From Ceratothoa steindachneri (lineage: Eukaryota; Arthropoda; Malacostraca; Isopoda; Cymothoidae), in the NCBI GenBank assembly GCA_963969495.1, contig OZ018322.1, forward strand, positions 158,130,848 through 158,194,847: a stretch of 64,000 bases of DNA. Direction: 5' to 3'. The position numbers and the translations under genes were made by a program. Below the pieces are notes generated by a model. It worked only from the letters and a program-made list of their open reading frames with translations. It searched no databases and was not told the origin of the DNA. Below are positions 27,638 to 38,289 of the stretch, piece by piece; the stretch's first letter is position 1; each line of letters opens with the position of its first letter.

Positions 27638-28363
27638 CTCAAAGAACTTGGAGAAACAAGAGCAGATTTTGGCGAGCCTGCTATAGCAGGGGAAGAGATC
27701 CTGGAAGAAATAGGGAAGGGTTATGTCTGATGCTTCGAGGAAATAACAGAAGCCCCTACCTGTAATTGGAACGCATAGCCAGGTGGCGGAAACGGAAGGT
27801 AGGGATGAGATTTTCGGATGGTAGACCCGGAATATGGGCCGAGGATGTTTAAGATGTTTGAGGAGTTGATTAAAAAATCACAGTTAATGACGTTGGAATA
27901 TCATCTGCTTCCATCGGATCATAAGTAGGAGGGTAGGTGTCCAGGGCAGGTGATCTATGCAAAGTAGAAGGTACTGGGTGGGTTTATGCTACCGTTTGGC
28001 CCGTTAAGGTGCCTAAGACCTGTAAGTGGTAGGAACGAGTGTGAGAGCAGAGAATATTCAGCAAAAAGAGAAGGCTTCATCCAAGATTCTCGAGGCTCAG
28101 CCGAATCAGCTCCAAAGGCTGCCCGCTTATTGGTGGCCACTTACCAAGATGAGAAGTCCTTCCTCTGATCATGCGGATTTAGGTTTTGGGTCCAGGTAGA
28201 AGTACTTTCATTGGACGATAGAGAAGATTATTTCAGATAAAGTCTGATGTATTTAAGGGTCTCACCCTGAGCGTTGTCCCAGCTAGGGATGCAGGAGAGT
28301 GAAGATCAACATTAGTTATATCAGTGTGAGAGCAATATTTTGGCAGTCTATTGTAAATACTTC

Positions 28364-29203
28364 CTACACTAACGGTAAATGGGCGATGAGATGCTTCAGG
28401 CCTATCAGAACTTGAACGTTATGGTCGGTTTCGTCCAGGGTCACGCAAAACACAAAGTCGCGCAATGCGCAAACCTCATTTTCGTATAAGAATTTTGGGC
28501 ATATTTTGAGACGCAGCACTGTAGGCACCGCCGCAGTTAGCACAACACGTCGTTCTGGTACATCCAAGGCCAGAGCAATCAAAACTGAAGTTAACAAAGG
28601 AGCAACAATAGCTAGTTTGACGTAGGGGGCTTACCGGAACGCGAAAGTACCCAGCGTTAATAAACTGCGGCAGTTCCTGACGTTCGAACGTTAAAATCAA
28701 TGTGGCAGTTGGGAATCGGGTAGAGCATACAGTTTTGGTTACTCTGAGAACATGTTTGACGCGTTTGTTACTAAGCTTGCTCTGGAGAAGGGTGAGGAAG
28801 CAGTCCATTTATTCGTTTGAACGGACGACATCTTTGATAAAATTCCGACGTGGATGGGTCGAAACGGTTACTGGAACTTCGTCTTTGAAGACGGAATCCG
28901 CACAAGATTATGTTAAGAGTGAGGTGACACCTTGACCATGATATCTTCAAAAACCTCTTGACCACATCCGGCGGGGTTCATTAGAAGAGGACTCAAACGA
29001 TTCAATAACGTCAAACTCATCCACATTTGCAAGTGGGTTGTCAATTGACGAATTCATGACGACAAAGCTGTGATAATCTAAATCTGGGTCTACATCGTTT
29101 GCATAGTGACCTAACGAGTGAGGAGGGGCTGGAAAGGGAGCTAAAGAACGCTTTTCACGAGAACCCTTCATGAAGGGTAAGATTTAGGATTACGGCTAGC
29201 CAT
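28364..29203 (-). pseudogene. LINE1 ORF1, gag-like with zinc knuckles
   Basis: The probable start is the ATG at 29203 (MASRNPKSYPS), followed after a frameshift by SLGHYANDVDPDLDYHSFVV and other low-conservation sequence. The diagnostic part is FPTATLILTFERQELPQFI, then NAGYFRVPVSP, CCANCGGAYSAAS and ICPKFLYENEVCALRD. This is the RNA-binding region plus Cys-rich knuckles of Jockey-type ORF1 proteins, which bind element RNA. At least three frame changes are needed to read it. The ORF1-to-endonuclease gap (27.64-28.36 kb) holds decayed C-terminal sequence without clear motifs. Confidence 0.65.
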
Positions 29204-29260
29204 TGCAAATATAAATAACTTCACATTCTCCCTAGGGACTCCCTACCATCGACGCCTATA

Positions 29261-29615
29261 AGGGGCGGGTGCTACTGGAACACTCGACTCGGGTGAGTCC
29301 GGTATTTCCTCTTGATGAATAGATACTGATTTATGAGATTATCTTTATAGACCAAAGAGGCTCCCCAGGTTCTCCTACGCGCGTACTAAAGGGGCTTATG
29401 ATAGCTATTTCCTTTGGAATCGGCATACGAAGGGAGTAGAGATGCCCAAACTCCTCCGATCTTCAGAAAAGAAGAATTCGGAATCAGTTCCTAAAAAAAT
29501 GCAGAGGTTTACTAATAGTCAGGGCCATATATAAGAGAAAGAAGAGGGGGGAAAGAAATAGCAGTAAAGAAAATGAATCAAACGCAAATTTCACTATACA
29601 CTCAGGTTGTTGGAG
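29261..29615. other. Junction between LINE1 and element B
   Basis: No motif was recognised. Element B's 3' LTR should lie about here if B were complete, but no sequence matching its 5' LTR is present, so B is 3'-truncated. Confidence 0.5.
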
Positions 29616-29639
29616 GGGGAGTCTTCTATAGGATTCCTA

Positions 29640-30235
29640 CTCAAGGAATCGGCTAGGCAGTTGTTGTTGCCTTTAACATACATGCTAAACTTACAAATAG
29701 ACCACACAAAGGCTAACGTTTCAATCTCTTTGGTGGCATATGCCTTTTCGCTATGGGACAGCTTGCTGTTAGCATATCATACATGATATCCCCAACCATC
29801 ATCATCATATTGGATGAGAGTACAACCTTGGCCATCCTGAAGGGCTTCGCTACTAACACCTAATGTTTTCTTAGATTTCGGTAATTTCAAGATAAGGGCC
29901 GAGATTAACTTGTCCTTGAACTGGTAGAAGAAATCTTCCGCGGAAGGGGCCCAATTGAGTGGGACGGGGGTCGTTCCCTTAAGCATATCTTTAAGGGGCT
30001 CGTCTATGGCATCAAAATTCGGCCTAAAACGCCGTATAATGACAAGGGAAAGCCTTCCATAAGGCAAGGAATTGAGCACTCTCAATAGGGGCCACATTGT
30101 GGTTTACGTTTAAGTCGGAGTAAGGCTCCGCTTAGGGGTAAGTAAGAGACGGCAGGGAATACTTAGCGTCTGTTTCTACGTGCACCATTTTGACCAGACA
30201 CACATCTTCAAAGGGATAGATGTGTCCCTCGCTTG
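29640..30235 (-). pseudogene. Element B RT/RNase H remnant
   Basis: The remnant begins with VHVETDAKYSLPSL, which aligns with the region just upstream of RT in element A (VCIQPDADYPLPSL). It then jumps to the RT-RNase H tether and RNase H (FRPNFDAIDEPLKDML, then LISALILKLPKSKKTLG, KAYATKEIETLAFVW and a final LADSLSRN). Almost the whole RT is deleted. The first catalytic Asp of RNase H (TDAS in A) is lost (SSEA here), and a second deletion removed the segment with the TDH motif. Confidence 0.7.
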
Positions 30236-30239
30236 ACGG

Positions 30240-30600
30240 GGGACGAATTGGGCCTATTGATACTTGGGCGAAGGGCTTGGGCACCCTGGGGCTCTTTCGA
30301 AGGGGGCGGGGGCTACATGCCCTTTGGAGGTCACCTTAAAGACTTGCAGACGTTGATTATTTTTGGGGGCCGCACCTAGCCGAAAGAAAGATTTAAAACC
30401 TCGCTGTGCCGTTTTGTTATGGCTGAACTGTCCGGCTATTAGGCCATCTTGAGCGATCTTTAGAACGGGTTCGATATTCGTTCTCGGCACAAACAACAAG
30501 TTGCTTGGGGGGCTGTCTGGCTCAACAGAAGAACGATATAATAACTCATCCTTCACTGTGTATTTGATCTTCCGATCGCCCCGCACCGTTTCAATCTCCT
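30240..30600 (-). pseudogene. Element B integrase, N-terminal zinc-binding part only
   Basis: The frame matches element A's integrase start: LLYRSSVEPD, VPRTNIEPVLKIAQDGLIAG, QFSHNKTAQRGFKSFF and a PAPFERAPG segment before the core. The His pair of the HHCC motif is partly visible (FSH), while the Cys pair is degraded (no C-x-x-C). The catalytic core stops soon after the GPIRPPSSEGH-equivalent site, so DDE residues are missing. Its position after the protease and before the RT remnant supports the integrase-first order. Confidence 0.7.
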
Positions 30601-30765
30601 TCTTCCTTTCTTTTTCTTACAGGGGTTGTAATGGGGACAATTCTTCTGCGCCTCAGGAAATTGAACATTGGTGGTGAGGTCGATGTCTGGGGACGATAGG
30701 GGTATCGGAAACGATTAATCTTTCTTGGCCTGGGCCCTGGTAAAGAGGGACTGATAAATTGGGTT

Positions 30766-31245
30766 TTAGGAGGGCTGCGCGCTCTGTCCAATGAGGACGG
30801 AGAAGAATTTCATCGGGGCTGCCACTACGTCGGACCATCCGGTAGGGTAATAATACTCAATACGGCACCGTACCACTGGGAACCTGCTGGCACGACATAA
30901 AGAGTCATGCGCCGACGCGAACCTGTTATGCTGGGTACTTACAGGGGGTAGTAGTTTGTAAGAAACTACAATACAGGTGAAACCTGTATCTCTAACGACG
31001 GTTGACACTCGGCAATCATTTATTGCGCCAATTTCAAATTGAAAACCACCGGGGAAACTTTCGTTGATCAGGAAATTTACCTGTTGATCCAGGAGAGAAG
31101 GAACAGGGGCCGTTGGCGATGCGTCGGGCGGATTGGGCGAGAGGGCAGCAGAGATTTGGTAGAACTGGTGAATGGACAAGTTCCTTAGTTGAGAATTTTG
31201 GCGTGAATTATTCTTAAGTGCCCAGGGCTGCCACACGTAAAGCAT
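30766..31245 (-). pseudogene. Element B zinc knuckle and protease
   Basis: At the start, a frame parallel to the main one reads CFTCGSPGH, the beginning of a CCHC knuckle. The main frame then has QQVNFLINESFPGGFQFEIG, VSTVVRDTGFTCIVVSYKLL, FPVVRCRIEYYYPTGW and APMKFFSVLIGQS. This parallels the A protease along its length. Here the aspartic protease active site D-T-G is intact, while A has D-T-R. In Ty3/gypsy elements this enzyme cleaves the Gag-Pol precursor. Confidence 0.65.
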
Positions 31246-31259
31246 ACAATTGGTATCCG

Positions 31260-32124
31260 GAGCTAGTTGCTAGGCGTGGAGGGGAGTAATGGGGGCTTCA
31301 CGTCTATTGTCTCTCGCGGCGAGTAAGGCCTGTACTTGTTCGGCGCGTGCACTTTTACGAAGCCGTTGTTGCCCTTTGATGGGCTTTGGTTAAAACCAAA
31401 CTTGTGTTTGGGGGAGCGGGATGATTCTCCTTGACCTCCTTGGGGTAGAAGTCGTGACTGGGAGAATAAAGCTCGGCTTCTTCCACAAACTCCTTGAAAG
31501 TAGACGCTCTTCTATCTGCTATAAAGGCCCTTAGTTCGCGATGGAAGGACGATATCAGTTGATCCCTTAGAAGGAAGTCCACTAGCGATTCATAATCAGT
31601 TGATACTTGAGCAGAATCCAGCCAGAATTGAAAATTACGCCGAAGCGTGAATCCAAATTGCCTCTAGGTTTGACCTGGCTGTATTCGAGCAGAGAGGAAC
31701 ATATCCCTATAAAATTCTACATTTATGTTAATGGCAGAAAGAAGTTCTGTCTTTAGGGTTGAATAATCTACAGTGTCCTCGGAAAAGAGCAAAACGAATA
31801 TGCCGCGAAGACGACAATCCAATATTGGAAGAAACCCGGTGACGCCCGGTTTATCTCGACTGAGAGACGGCTTATTTCTCGCTCATAATGCCTAATTCTT
31901 TCCTTCTATTCTGCTTCTCTCTGTGCTTTTCTTGCTTCTTCCACTCTCTGTGCTTTTCTTGCTTCTTCCACTCTCTGTGCTTTTCTAACTTCGCTTTCTG
32001 CTTCTCTCTGTGCTTTTGTTTCCGCACCTTCATTACGTTCCTTTTCTTGGACATAAGCGATTAAATCTTTCCCAGTTAAGCCTAGGATTTGCCCTGTCTT
32101 ATGAAAGCGATCGAAAGAAGACAT
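31260..32124 (-). pseudogene. Element B gag
   Basis: The ATG at 32124 opens MSSFDRFHKTGQILGLTGKD, equivalent to MTQFKIFKAQGKSLGLSGKE in element A. A charged coiled segment follows, with a 27-bp tandem repeat (31921-31980) coding for repeated KAQRVEEAR. After several frameshifts the capsid-like part continues with LLRDQLISSFHRELRAFIAD and STFKEFVEEAELYSPSHDFY, matching A's gag. Gag would form the particle shell. The copy is non-functional because of frameshifts between about 31.58 and 31.9 kb. Confidence 0.7.
31921..31980. repeat. 27-bp tandem repeat inside gag of B
   Basis: Two exact 27-bp units (31921-31947, 31948-31974) plus a partial third. On the minus strand they encode the nine-residue unit KAQRVEEAR, a charged helical repeat. 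Confidence 0.9.
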
Positions 32125-32736
32125 CCGGCGTATGGTACTTCCGGCATTTGCACAACGAAAAAGCTGCCAGAGCTACTGAAGCTTGACTCCAAAACAAAAT
32201 ATCAATTCCACTAACGACAAAAATGATTAAAATTCCTATTAAAAATCGAGAAAACTCACACACACCCAAAAAACTAACTAAGGGAGGAATCCGACTCACG
32301 AAACAAAAAAAAGACGGTTAGTATTACCGCTTAGCTAGTATTCTCTATCAAGGAACTAGAAAAACTGTGGACACACCACACAAGAATGGGCTTAAAAATT
32401 TGTTGTTTCCCATTAATCAAAGTAAAATTGTCCTAATATATTGTTGTTTGGATATTCTTGGTAATGCAACTGCTGTGAATTTATCTTATTTCTTCGAACT
32501 CAGGTAGGGAAGGTCCATAGACTAAGCTCAAATATCTTTATGGCGAGGTATGGTCAAGTGTACGAGAATATGTGCACACAGGCTCTAAGGTAAGCCTAGC
32601 AAGGCGCAAACTTTTATTGTTCTAGGAGTAAAATTTGAATAAATAGCGGCAGCTGAGTAGCCAAGAAATATACCAAACACAATGACAGAAATAGAGTTTA
32701 ATACACACTAAATAAAAAGCACAACAATAAGTATGG

Positions 32737-32741
32737 ATATA

Positions 32742-32806
<65 letters not shown>
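32737..32806. repeat. (TA)n microsatellite inside LTR B
   Basis: A TA tract of about 70 bp with one G. The same position in the solo LTR at 15.73 kb holds only CTATATATATCC. Confidence 0.95.
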
Positions 32807-32808
<2 letters not shown>

Positions 32809-33667
32809 GTACATCAATAACACGGAGTTAAGCTCCGAATACTAATTTGATAACCGTTGTTAGGGAAAGGTTATAATGGGAGATTGGAGTTAGGAGTAAT
32901 TTAGTTCCTTTAAAACTCGAGGGTAAGGTGGGGCAAACTTGGGAAAGGTCTTGGTGACCTTGATTACTCACGAGTGGTAGCCACAAAACACACAGCGAGT
33001 GGGGCTACTTTCTCGAACTCTTGTTTTACGAGATGTGGGCCTCTTGTCCTCAGGAGGTCCCTGAAAGAACTTCGAAGGGGGTAGGAAGATGACTTCTCTA
33101 CACTCGGCTTGAGCGAGCTAACGGATTTCTTGATCAAGATGTCACCAGAAGAACTTCGAAAGACGGATTCTTCAATCCTTGATCGGAAGGCAGTTGGGAA
33201 AGGCTGCCGTTGCCTCACGAGAATCTTCTCCCTTATCCGAAGATTTGGATGTTATGTCCAGCTCTTCCGTGGCTTGTGACAGTCACTCACACTTCTTGGG
33301 AAAGAATTTCGTTGAATTACACTCCTTTCGTGGAAGTCGCTTCTAACCAAATCTCTCCTTAAGCCTCAAATATGTTTATATATATCCGGAGTTGTCTAAA
33401 ACAGGGAGAGAGATTGAGACCTTCTGTAACATTCATTATAGACTGTGATAAACCGAAGGCCCGCTAGCGGTGAAATGTCAAAGGAAGGGATCAGCGTGCC
33501 ACACGGGCGTTCAGTGGCATAAAGGCATAAAAGCGGTTCATGGCGAACCTACAAATAATCCCTCGACCCGCTGGAGGGGGCGGGATCAAGACAGCTGGGA
33601 GGTAGCTACAATTTCAGCGTCATGCCTCGGTAGAAATTTCGCGGAAACTTGGCAGCGCGTCCAAAAA

Positions 33668-33672
33668 GTCTG
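33668..33672. repeat. Target site duplication of element A, left copy
   Basis: GTCTG, identical to the pentamer directly after the right LTR at 41393-41397. A 5-bp duplication is usual for Ty3/gypsy integration. Confidence 0.9.
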
Positions 33673-33850
33673 TGTCGTAGAATGGACTCTCGACGATATA
33701 CCATATATAACTATTCGTTGAGGGAACTTATTTAATTATCTTTAGAGTGCGTCGATGTCTGGGTTGATCCATATTATGTATCTTCGATATGCTTAAGAAG
33801 TGGAACTGAGCTCAAGGATAATAATATGGCTATCATTGATAAAATAGAGT

Positions 33851-33856
33851 TTTATT
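33851..33856 (-). promoter_or_regulatory. Polyadenylation signal in 3' LTR of A
   Basis: AATAAA on the minus strand inside a conserved TTTATTAATAAAACTCTATTT context. The context recurs in the 5' LTR (40308-40313) and in the plus-oriented solo LTR (58629-58634). Confidence 0.6.
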
Positions 33857-34209
33857 AATAAAAACTATCAACGATACACAAAACGGAAAATATTGACATA
33901 AACAGAAAATGGAAAGGGTCGTGGGGAATCTAGCTAATCCAAGGATTAAGAGAGATTTTAAAAATGTAAAACAAATATAAAGTTAAAGGGAGGTGATGGT
34001 TCGCTAAACCATTTAAAGCACAGGATAGGGTTGACCAAAGGGTTAAATACTCAAAGGTAACGTTCAGCTTACGTAAATGCACTTCTGCAGAGGAAGGCCA
34101 CGTAAAGGCATTTTCGGTCCGCTGGTTAATTCCAGCCGAGAGGGGGGGAATTAAATGATCCTGACGTGGCGTCTTGGGAATAAGAACCGTTTCTTGACGA
34201 AAGGCTTGA

Positions 34210-34490
34210 CGAACAATGGCTGTTCTAAGTTGTTCTTTTCTAAACAACAGGGGGGGTGAGAACCGTTTCTTGTATACGGGCTCGAGAACAATGGCTGTCC
34301 TAATGTTGTTATCTTCTGAACAACAAGAAGAAAGGGTGAGACCTATTTCTTGGGGAACGGGCTGAAAAACAATGGTTGTTCTACGTTGTTCTCTTTTGAC
34401 CTCCGGGGGGGGGGGAGAACCGTTTCTTGTCAACAGGCTCAAAAGAAAAATAGCTGTTCTAACGTTGTTCTCTTTCTGAACAACAGAGGA
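34210..34490 (-). repeat. U3 tandem repeats in 3' LTR of A, ~78 bp x 4
   Basis: Four units carry the landmark GTTGTTCTCTT(C)TGAACAAC, or a diverged form, at about 34229, 34309, 34385 and 34464. Each is followed by GAACCGTTTCTTG or similar. The matching units in the 5' LTR lie at about 40681, 40757, 40839 and 40914. Confidence 0.8.
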
Positions 34491-34970
34491 AGCTTAGTGG
34501 TCTTGGCGTCACGAAGGCTCGAACCTTGGCACTCAAGGGATATTGTCCTTCTTCTGGGCAAATGATGGTGGATCTCGAGGTCGAGGTCCCTTTGTTTCAA
34601 AGGGTGAGACTGGACCGTAGTGATGTCTCGCGAAGAAAATCTGGATCTTTAATCTGATCTTAGTGGTAAAGTTTCCATATAAATAGTCGGGACATCCCCT
34701 TGGCGTGGGGAACAATGGAGTGGGGGCTTCGAGGGAATGCCCAGCCGAGCCTGAGAACAATACCTTATCTGCCCATAAGCCTAACTTAATCTGGCGAGGT
34801 CGAAGCATGGGGTGAAGGGGGGGAAGATAAACCTCCTTGTTTAAACATTGACTCAGGTGGCTGCAATAAGGCGCCTGACTTCAAAGCGAAGATGCACGTG
34901 GGTAGCAACGTGTTTTTAAATAAAATGTGATAGTGGTTGAAATTAAGCGGCCTCAACCCGTTCTATAACA

Positions 34971-35386
34971 ACCCTCTATTCCGGGGAAAGTTGTTACTTC
35001 GAAAAAAAAGAGAGAAGGGACAACGATAGTGCTCCGTTGTGTGGAACTCGTTTTCTTGTACCAACCGGTCCTTCATGCACCTAACTAGTATTACCTCAAT
35101 ACATATGTTTATTTTCATCCTTTGATTACAGGGCAAAATAACCTTTAATACAAACTTAATAAAAAAAGGGGCATGGAACAATGAAATGATATAAAATTAG
35201 TACATACGGGACAAAATAATTTATACGTAATTTAATGGGTACAAATATATATACATACAAAAAAATAGACATTGAGCGTTAAAAAATTCAGACATATACA
35301 TTAACTAATTATATTACAAGATAATCTAATTTAAGTCGTATAAGACGGTATATACATACATGGAGATCCTAATCCTACGAATACAA
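34971..35386 (-). other. 3' untranslated region of element A
   Basis: Non-coding AT-rich DNA between the RNase H stop and the 3' LTR. A short purine stretch (AATAGAGGG on the minus strand) next to the LTR is a possible but weak polypurine tract. Confidence 0.5.
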
Positions 35387-36031
35387 TTACTCTACGCTAT
35401 TCGGTAACGCATTCCTACTGAGTGCGTCAGCGACCTGATTATCGGAACCTTTTATATAATTTATTTTAAATAAATACTTTTGCAAGAGTAAACTCCAGTG
35501 CATAATTCGGCCGTTGGAGTGTCGTATATTACGAATATATGCTAACGGACGGTGGTCGGTTCCTATCTGAATTTCTTTTCCTATCAAGTACATTTTGAAT
35601 TTGTCTATAACCCAGTTAATTGATAGAGCTTCCTTCTCTATAGTGGCATTACTCTTTTCGCGTGGTAATAATTGGTGACTAGCATATGCAACTGGATGAC
35701 TCGTTCTGTCATCCTCGTATTGAAGGAGTACACCTACAATGCCCTCGTTGCTCGCGTCGGTCTTAATCCCAAAGGATTTTTTCGGGTTGGGCAACTTTAA
35801 AATGGGGGCAGAAATGAGCTTACTGTTGAGCTGATTAAAATGGGAAACAGCGAGATCATTCCAATGTAGACGATCGGGGGAATTCTTTTGTAAAGGGGAG
35901 CTGAGGGGCGCCGAAATTGCAGCGAAATTTGGAACAAATCGTCGATAGTAAGAAGCTGATCCTAGGAACGATCATAATTGCTTCTTTGTAATCGGGAGGG
36001 GCATGTCAGCGATTGCCTTAATCTTGTCCTC
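35387..36031 (-). pseudogene. Element A tether and RNase H
   Basis: The tether segment (35.8-36.03 kb) reads SFLGSASYYRRFVPNF after one stop, as between RT and RNase H in Ty3/gypsy elements. The RNase H frame then starts MPNPKKSFGIKTDASNEGIV. The catalytic residues all seem present: Asp in IKTDAS, Glu in EKEAL, Asp in GTDHRPLAYI and Asp in VADALSRN. The frame ends with a stop at 35387. The domain degrades RNA in RNA-DNA hybrids during reverse transcription. It is the last Pol domain, since nothing follows it before the LTR. Confidence 0.85.
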
Positions 36032-36868
36032 TTAGGTACCCAACTGGCTTTGTCCTATTTTGAAACCCAGGTATTTTATGGTTTCGTAGGCAAAATGGCA
36101 TTTGCTGGGGCCAATGGTGAGGCCATTTTCGCGCAGTCGCTCGAAGAGAGCTAATAGGGTGGTTAAATGGTGACTCCATTCGCGAGTAGCGACGTAGACA
36201 TTATCGAAGTAAAAGGATACATTTGGAAGTCTATCCAACAACCTTCTCATGGGAAGGGTATAGTTGCTAAAAGCATTGACGAGGCTAAAAGGTAGGTGCT
36301 TGAATTGCATAAGGCCTTTCTCCGTTGCAAAGGTGGTATATGCTTTCACCTCGGGCCGGAGAGGGATTTGATAATACGCCTTGCACAAATCGAGTTCTGA
36401 GATGAACTTGGCGTTTTCAAAAAGGTGGAGGTTTTGGTCTACCAACGGGATGGGCTCGGCGTCAAACACAGTTACCGAATTTAACTTCCAGAAGTCGATG
36501 CACATCCGATAAGAGCCATCAGGTTTCTTGACCATGATGATTGGGGAACAATAACTAGAGGTGAAAGGTTCTATTATGTCTAAACTAATTAAATTATCAA
36601 CTTCGGCGTTAAAGGCTTGGCGTAAATGAATCGGCATGGGATAGGGTTTTGAACGGACGGTTTCTAAGGTTGTTAATTTGATATCATGCTCGAAACTAGT
36701 AGTGCATCCAGGCTTCTCTGAAATAACGTCGTCAAACTGACATAATAGTTCTTGTAGCTGACTCTTTCGATGTGGTGTCAGCTGCGCGTCGATATCCAGG
36801 TCAGAGGGTTCAAAAGGCTTGCCTGGTAGGGACGGAAGAGGGTAATCGGCATCAGGTTGGATGCACAC
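36032..36868 (-). pseudogene. Element A reverse transcriptase
   Basis: A 278-residue open frame starting MCIQPDADYPLPSLPGKP. Motifs in order: DDVISEKPGCTTSFEHDIKL, LDIIEPFTSSYCSPIIMVKK, DGSYRMCIDFWKLN, motif A ELDLCKAYYQIPL with the first catalytic Asp, the block B equivalent LPFSLVNAFSNYT (canonical PFGL.NAP.TF is damaged), and motif C SFYFDNVYVA. The motif C YxDD box reads YFDN, so the last catalytic Asp is replaced by Asn and polymerase activity should be lost. The same frame extends upstream, with one stop, into the integrase C-terminus. Confidence 0.9.
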
Positions 36869-36929
36869 TGTCTGGATTACATTAAGGGACTCCGCGGGGT
36901 AATCCTCTTCAAGCGCCGATGTTTCTTAC

Positions 36930-38100
36930 AGTGCTACGAAGGTATCTGCATGGGCGCGTCGGTGGTACTTTTTCAATAAGTTGACGTGATAGAGCTTATC
37001 GCCTGCTGGGGTACCAATGAGGTAATATACCGGTCCTCGTACCTCGCGGACCGAGTACGGACCTTTCCATTAGCTCAGTAATTTATTACTGGCTGTTGGA
37101 AGGAGCAGGAGTACTTCATCACCTGGCTTAAATTTACGATCCTCGGACCTGACATTAAAATAGGTTTTGTATTTCTCCCAATTGACATCGGCATTTTCAT
37201 AGGCAATGTTTGCGCATTTCTCGAGCCTCTGGCGTAGAACCTTTACATAGGCGTAGGATGACTGGAGTTCTTGATCCAGTTGGGGCTTGATTGACAACTC
37301 TTTTAAAATACTGAGTGGCCAGCGTACATTACGTCCATAAAGGAGCTGGAACGGGGCGAAGCCTAATGTATGGTGGGGAATTTTCCGATAGGCGAATAGG
37401 GCGACCGGGAAATATCGGTGCCATTCGCGGGGCTGCTCAGCACAGATCTTCTTAATAATGGATTTTGAATTTCAGTTTAATTTCTCGCACATCCCCTTTG
37501 TCTGTGGCCGGAAGGGAGTGGTAAAAAGGGGCTTTACCATGAGCAGCTTCCCTACGTACTCCATCAACTCAGAGGTAAATTGATGGCCTCTATCAGAGAG
37601 TATTTCCTTGGGATAGCCTACCCTTGACAAGATGGAAATGAGGTCCTCAGCGCAAAAAATACTGTCGATTTGGCGAAGGGGGGACAGCCTCGGGAAAACG
37701 TGTAGCAAAGTCTACCAATTCTAAAATGTAGCTGTGCCCTTCGCTCGAAGGGGGGTGGATAGGGCCAACCAGGTCGATGGCCACTCTGGAGAAGGGTTTA
37801 GTAATGACTGGTCCCCTTTGTAAGGGAGCAGGTTTGACCCGCCCCTTAGCGGACGTCTTCTGACACACATCGCACGATCGACAATGCTTTAAGATGTCAG
37901 CTGCAGCACCCGGCCAATAAAAGTATTTAAAAATGCGCTGGCCAGTTTTAGTGTGACTAAAATGAACGGAAAAAAGGCTGTCATGAGCCACTTTGAGCAT
38001 TATAGGGACATGGGATCGTGGAAGGCATAGGACAGTAGTAACAGCGTTATTACTGTCCTCGGCGGAACGATAAAGTAAGCTACCTGGCTCCAGGTACCTG
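36930..38100 (-). pseudogene. Element A integrase with GPY/F module
   Basis: The zinc-binding part shows VAHDSLFSVHFSHTKTGQRI, FYWPGAAADILKHC and CRSCDVCQKT (HHCC). The catalytic core shows AIDLVGPIHPPSSEGHSY with the first Asp, KEILSDRGHQFTSEL with the second, and TTPFRPQTKGMCEKLN with the Glu, so D-D-E is intact. The C-terminal part has FKPGDEVLLLLP and, after a stop, WKGPYSVREVRGPVYYLI and LYHVNLLKKYHRR, a GPY/F module. Breaks occur near 37.69 kb (frameshift) and at three stops. The enzyme inserts the DNA copy into the genome. It lies upstream of RT, unlike in ordinary Ty3/gypsy elements. Confidence 0.9.
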
Positions 38101-38289
38101 ATGACTTTGGGTCCACGACCAGTCTCCGTGTCCTTGTTTTGGGCCTTATCCCATAAGGGTGTTAGTGCTTCACACTCCTTTTGTGCCGTCCTAAAGCCCT
38201 GGTTAAGGATCTCCGAGAATTCGGACGGTATCGGGGTTCTAAGGGGGGCGGACATCTGGGCTTCCTTCTTAGCTCGATCTCGATTAAGG

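Larger units (their letters stand above)
23050..29260 (-). mobile_element. Non-LTR retrotransposon, Jockey/I group (LINE1)
   Basis: On the minus strand the segment reads ORF1 with zinc knuckles (from 29203), then an APE-type endonuclease (27637-26790), then reverse transcriptase and C-terminal region (24970-23077). The endonuclease and RT are separated by a ~1.8-kb insertion that carries an arthropod repetitive protein gene. All parts contain stops and frameshifts. The order and motifs fit Jockey/I-group LINEs, which insert by target-primed reverse transcription. The 3' boundary is not defined; no poly-A tail was identified. Confidence 0.75.
32548..33672 (-). repeat. 5' LTR of element B, main part
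   Basis: This segment is the larger portion of B's 5' LTR; the first 129 bp lie at 41393-41521 on the other side of element A. It aligns with the solo LTR at 14.7-15.9 kb in reverse complement. A minus-strand AATAAA polyadenylation signal lies near 32605. The (TA)n tract at 32737-32806 interrupts it at a place where the solo LTR has only a few TA units. The 3' end (near GACCATAC) is fixed by the end of similarity, not by a CA terminus. Confidence 0.75.
33673..34970 (-). repeat. 3' LTR of element A
   Basis: Aligns from end to end with the LTR at 40130-41392, same orientation. The minus strand starts TGTTATAGAACGGG and ends CATTCTACGACA. It includes four ~78-bp internal repeats near 34.22-34.49 kb with a GTTGTTC...GAACAAC dyad. 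A minus-strand AATAAA signal lies at 33851-33856. Confidence 0.93.

Noticed and set aside
28702..28935. Plus-strand frame over LINE1 ORF1
   Set aside because: Antisense shadow of the ORF1 pseudogene.
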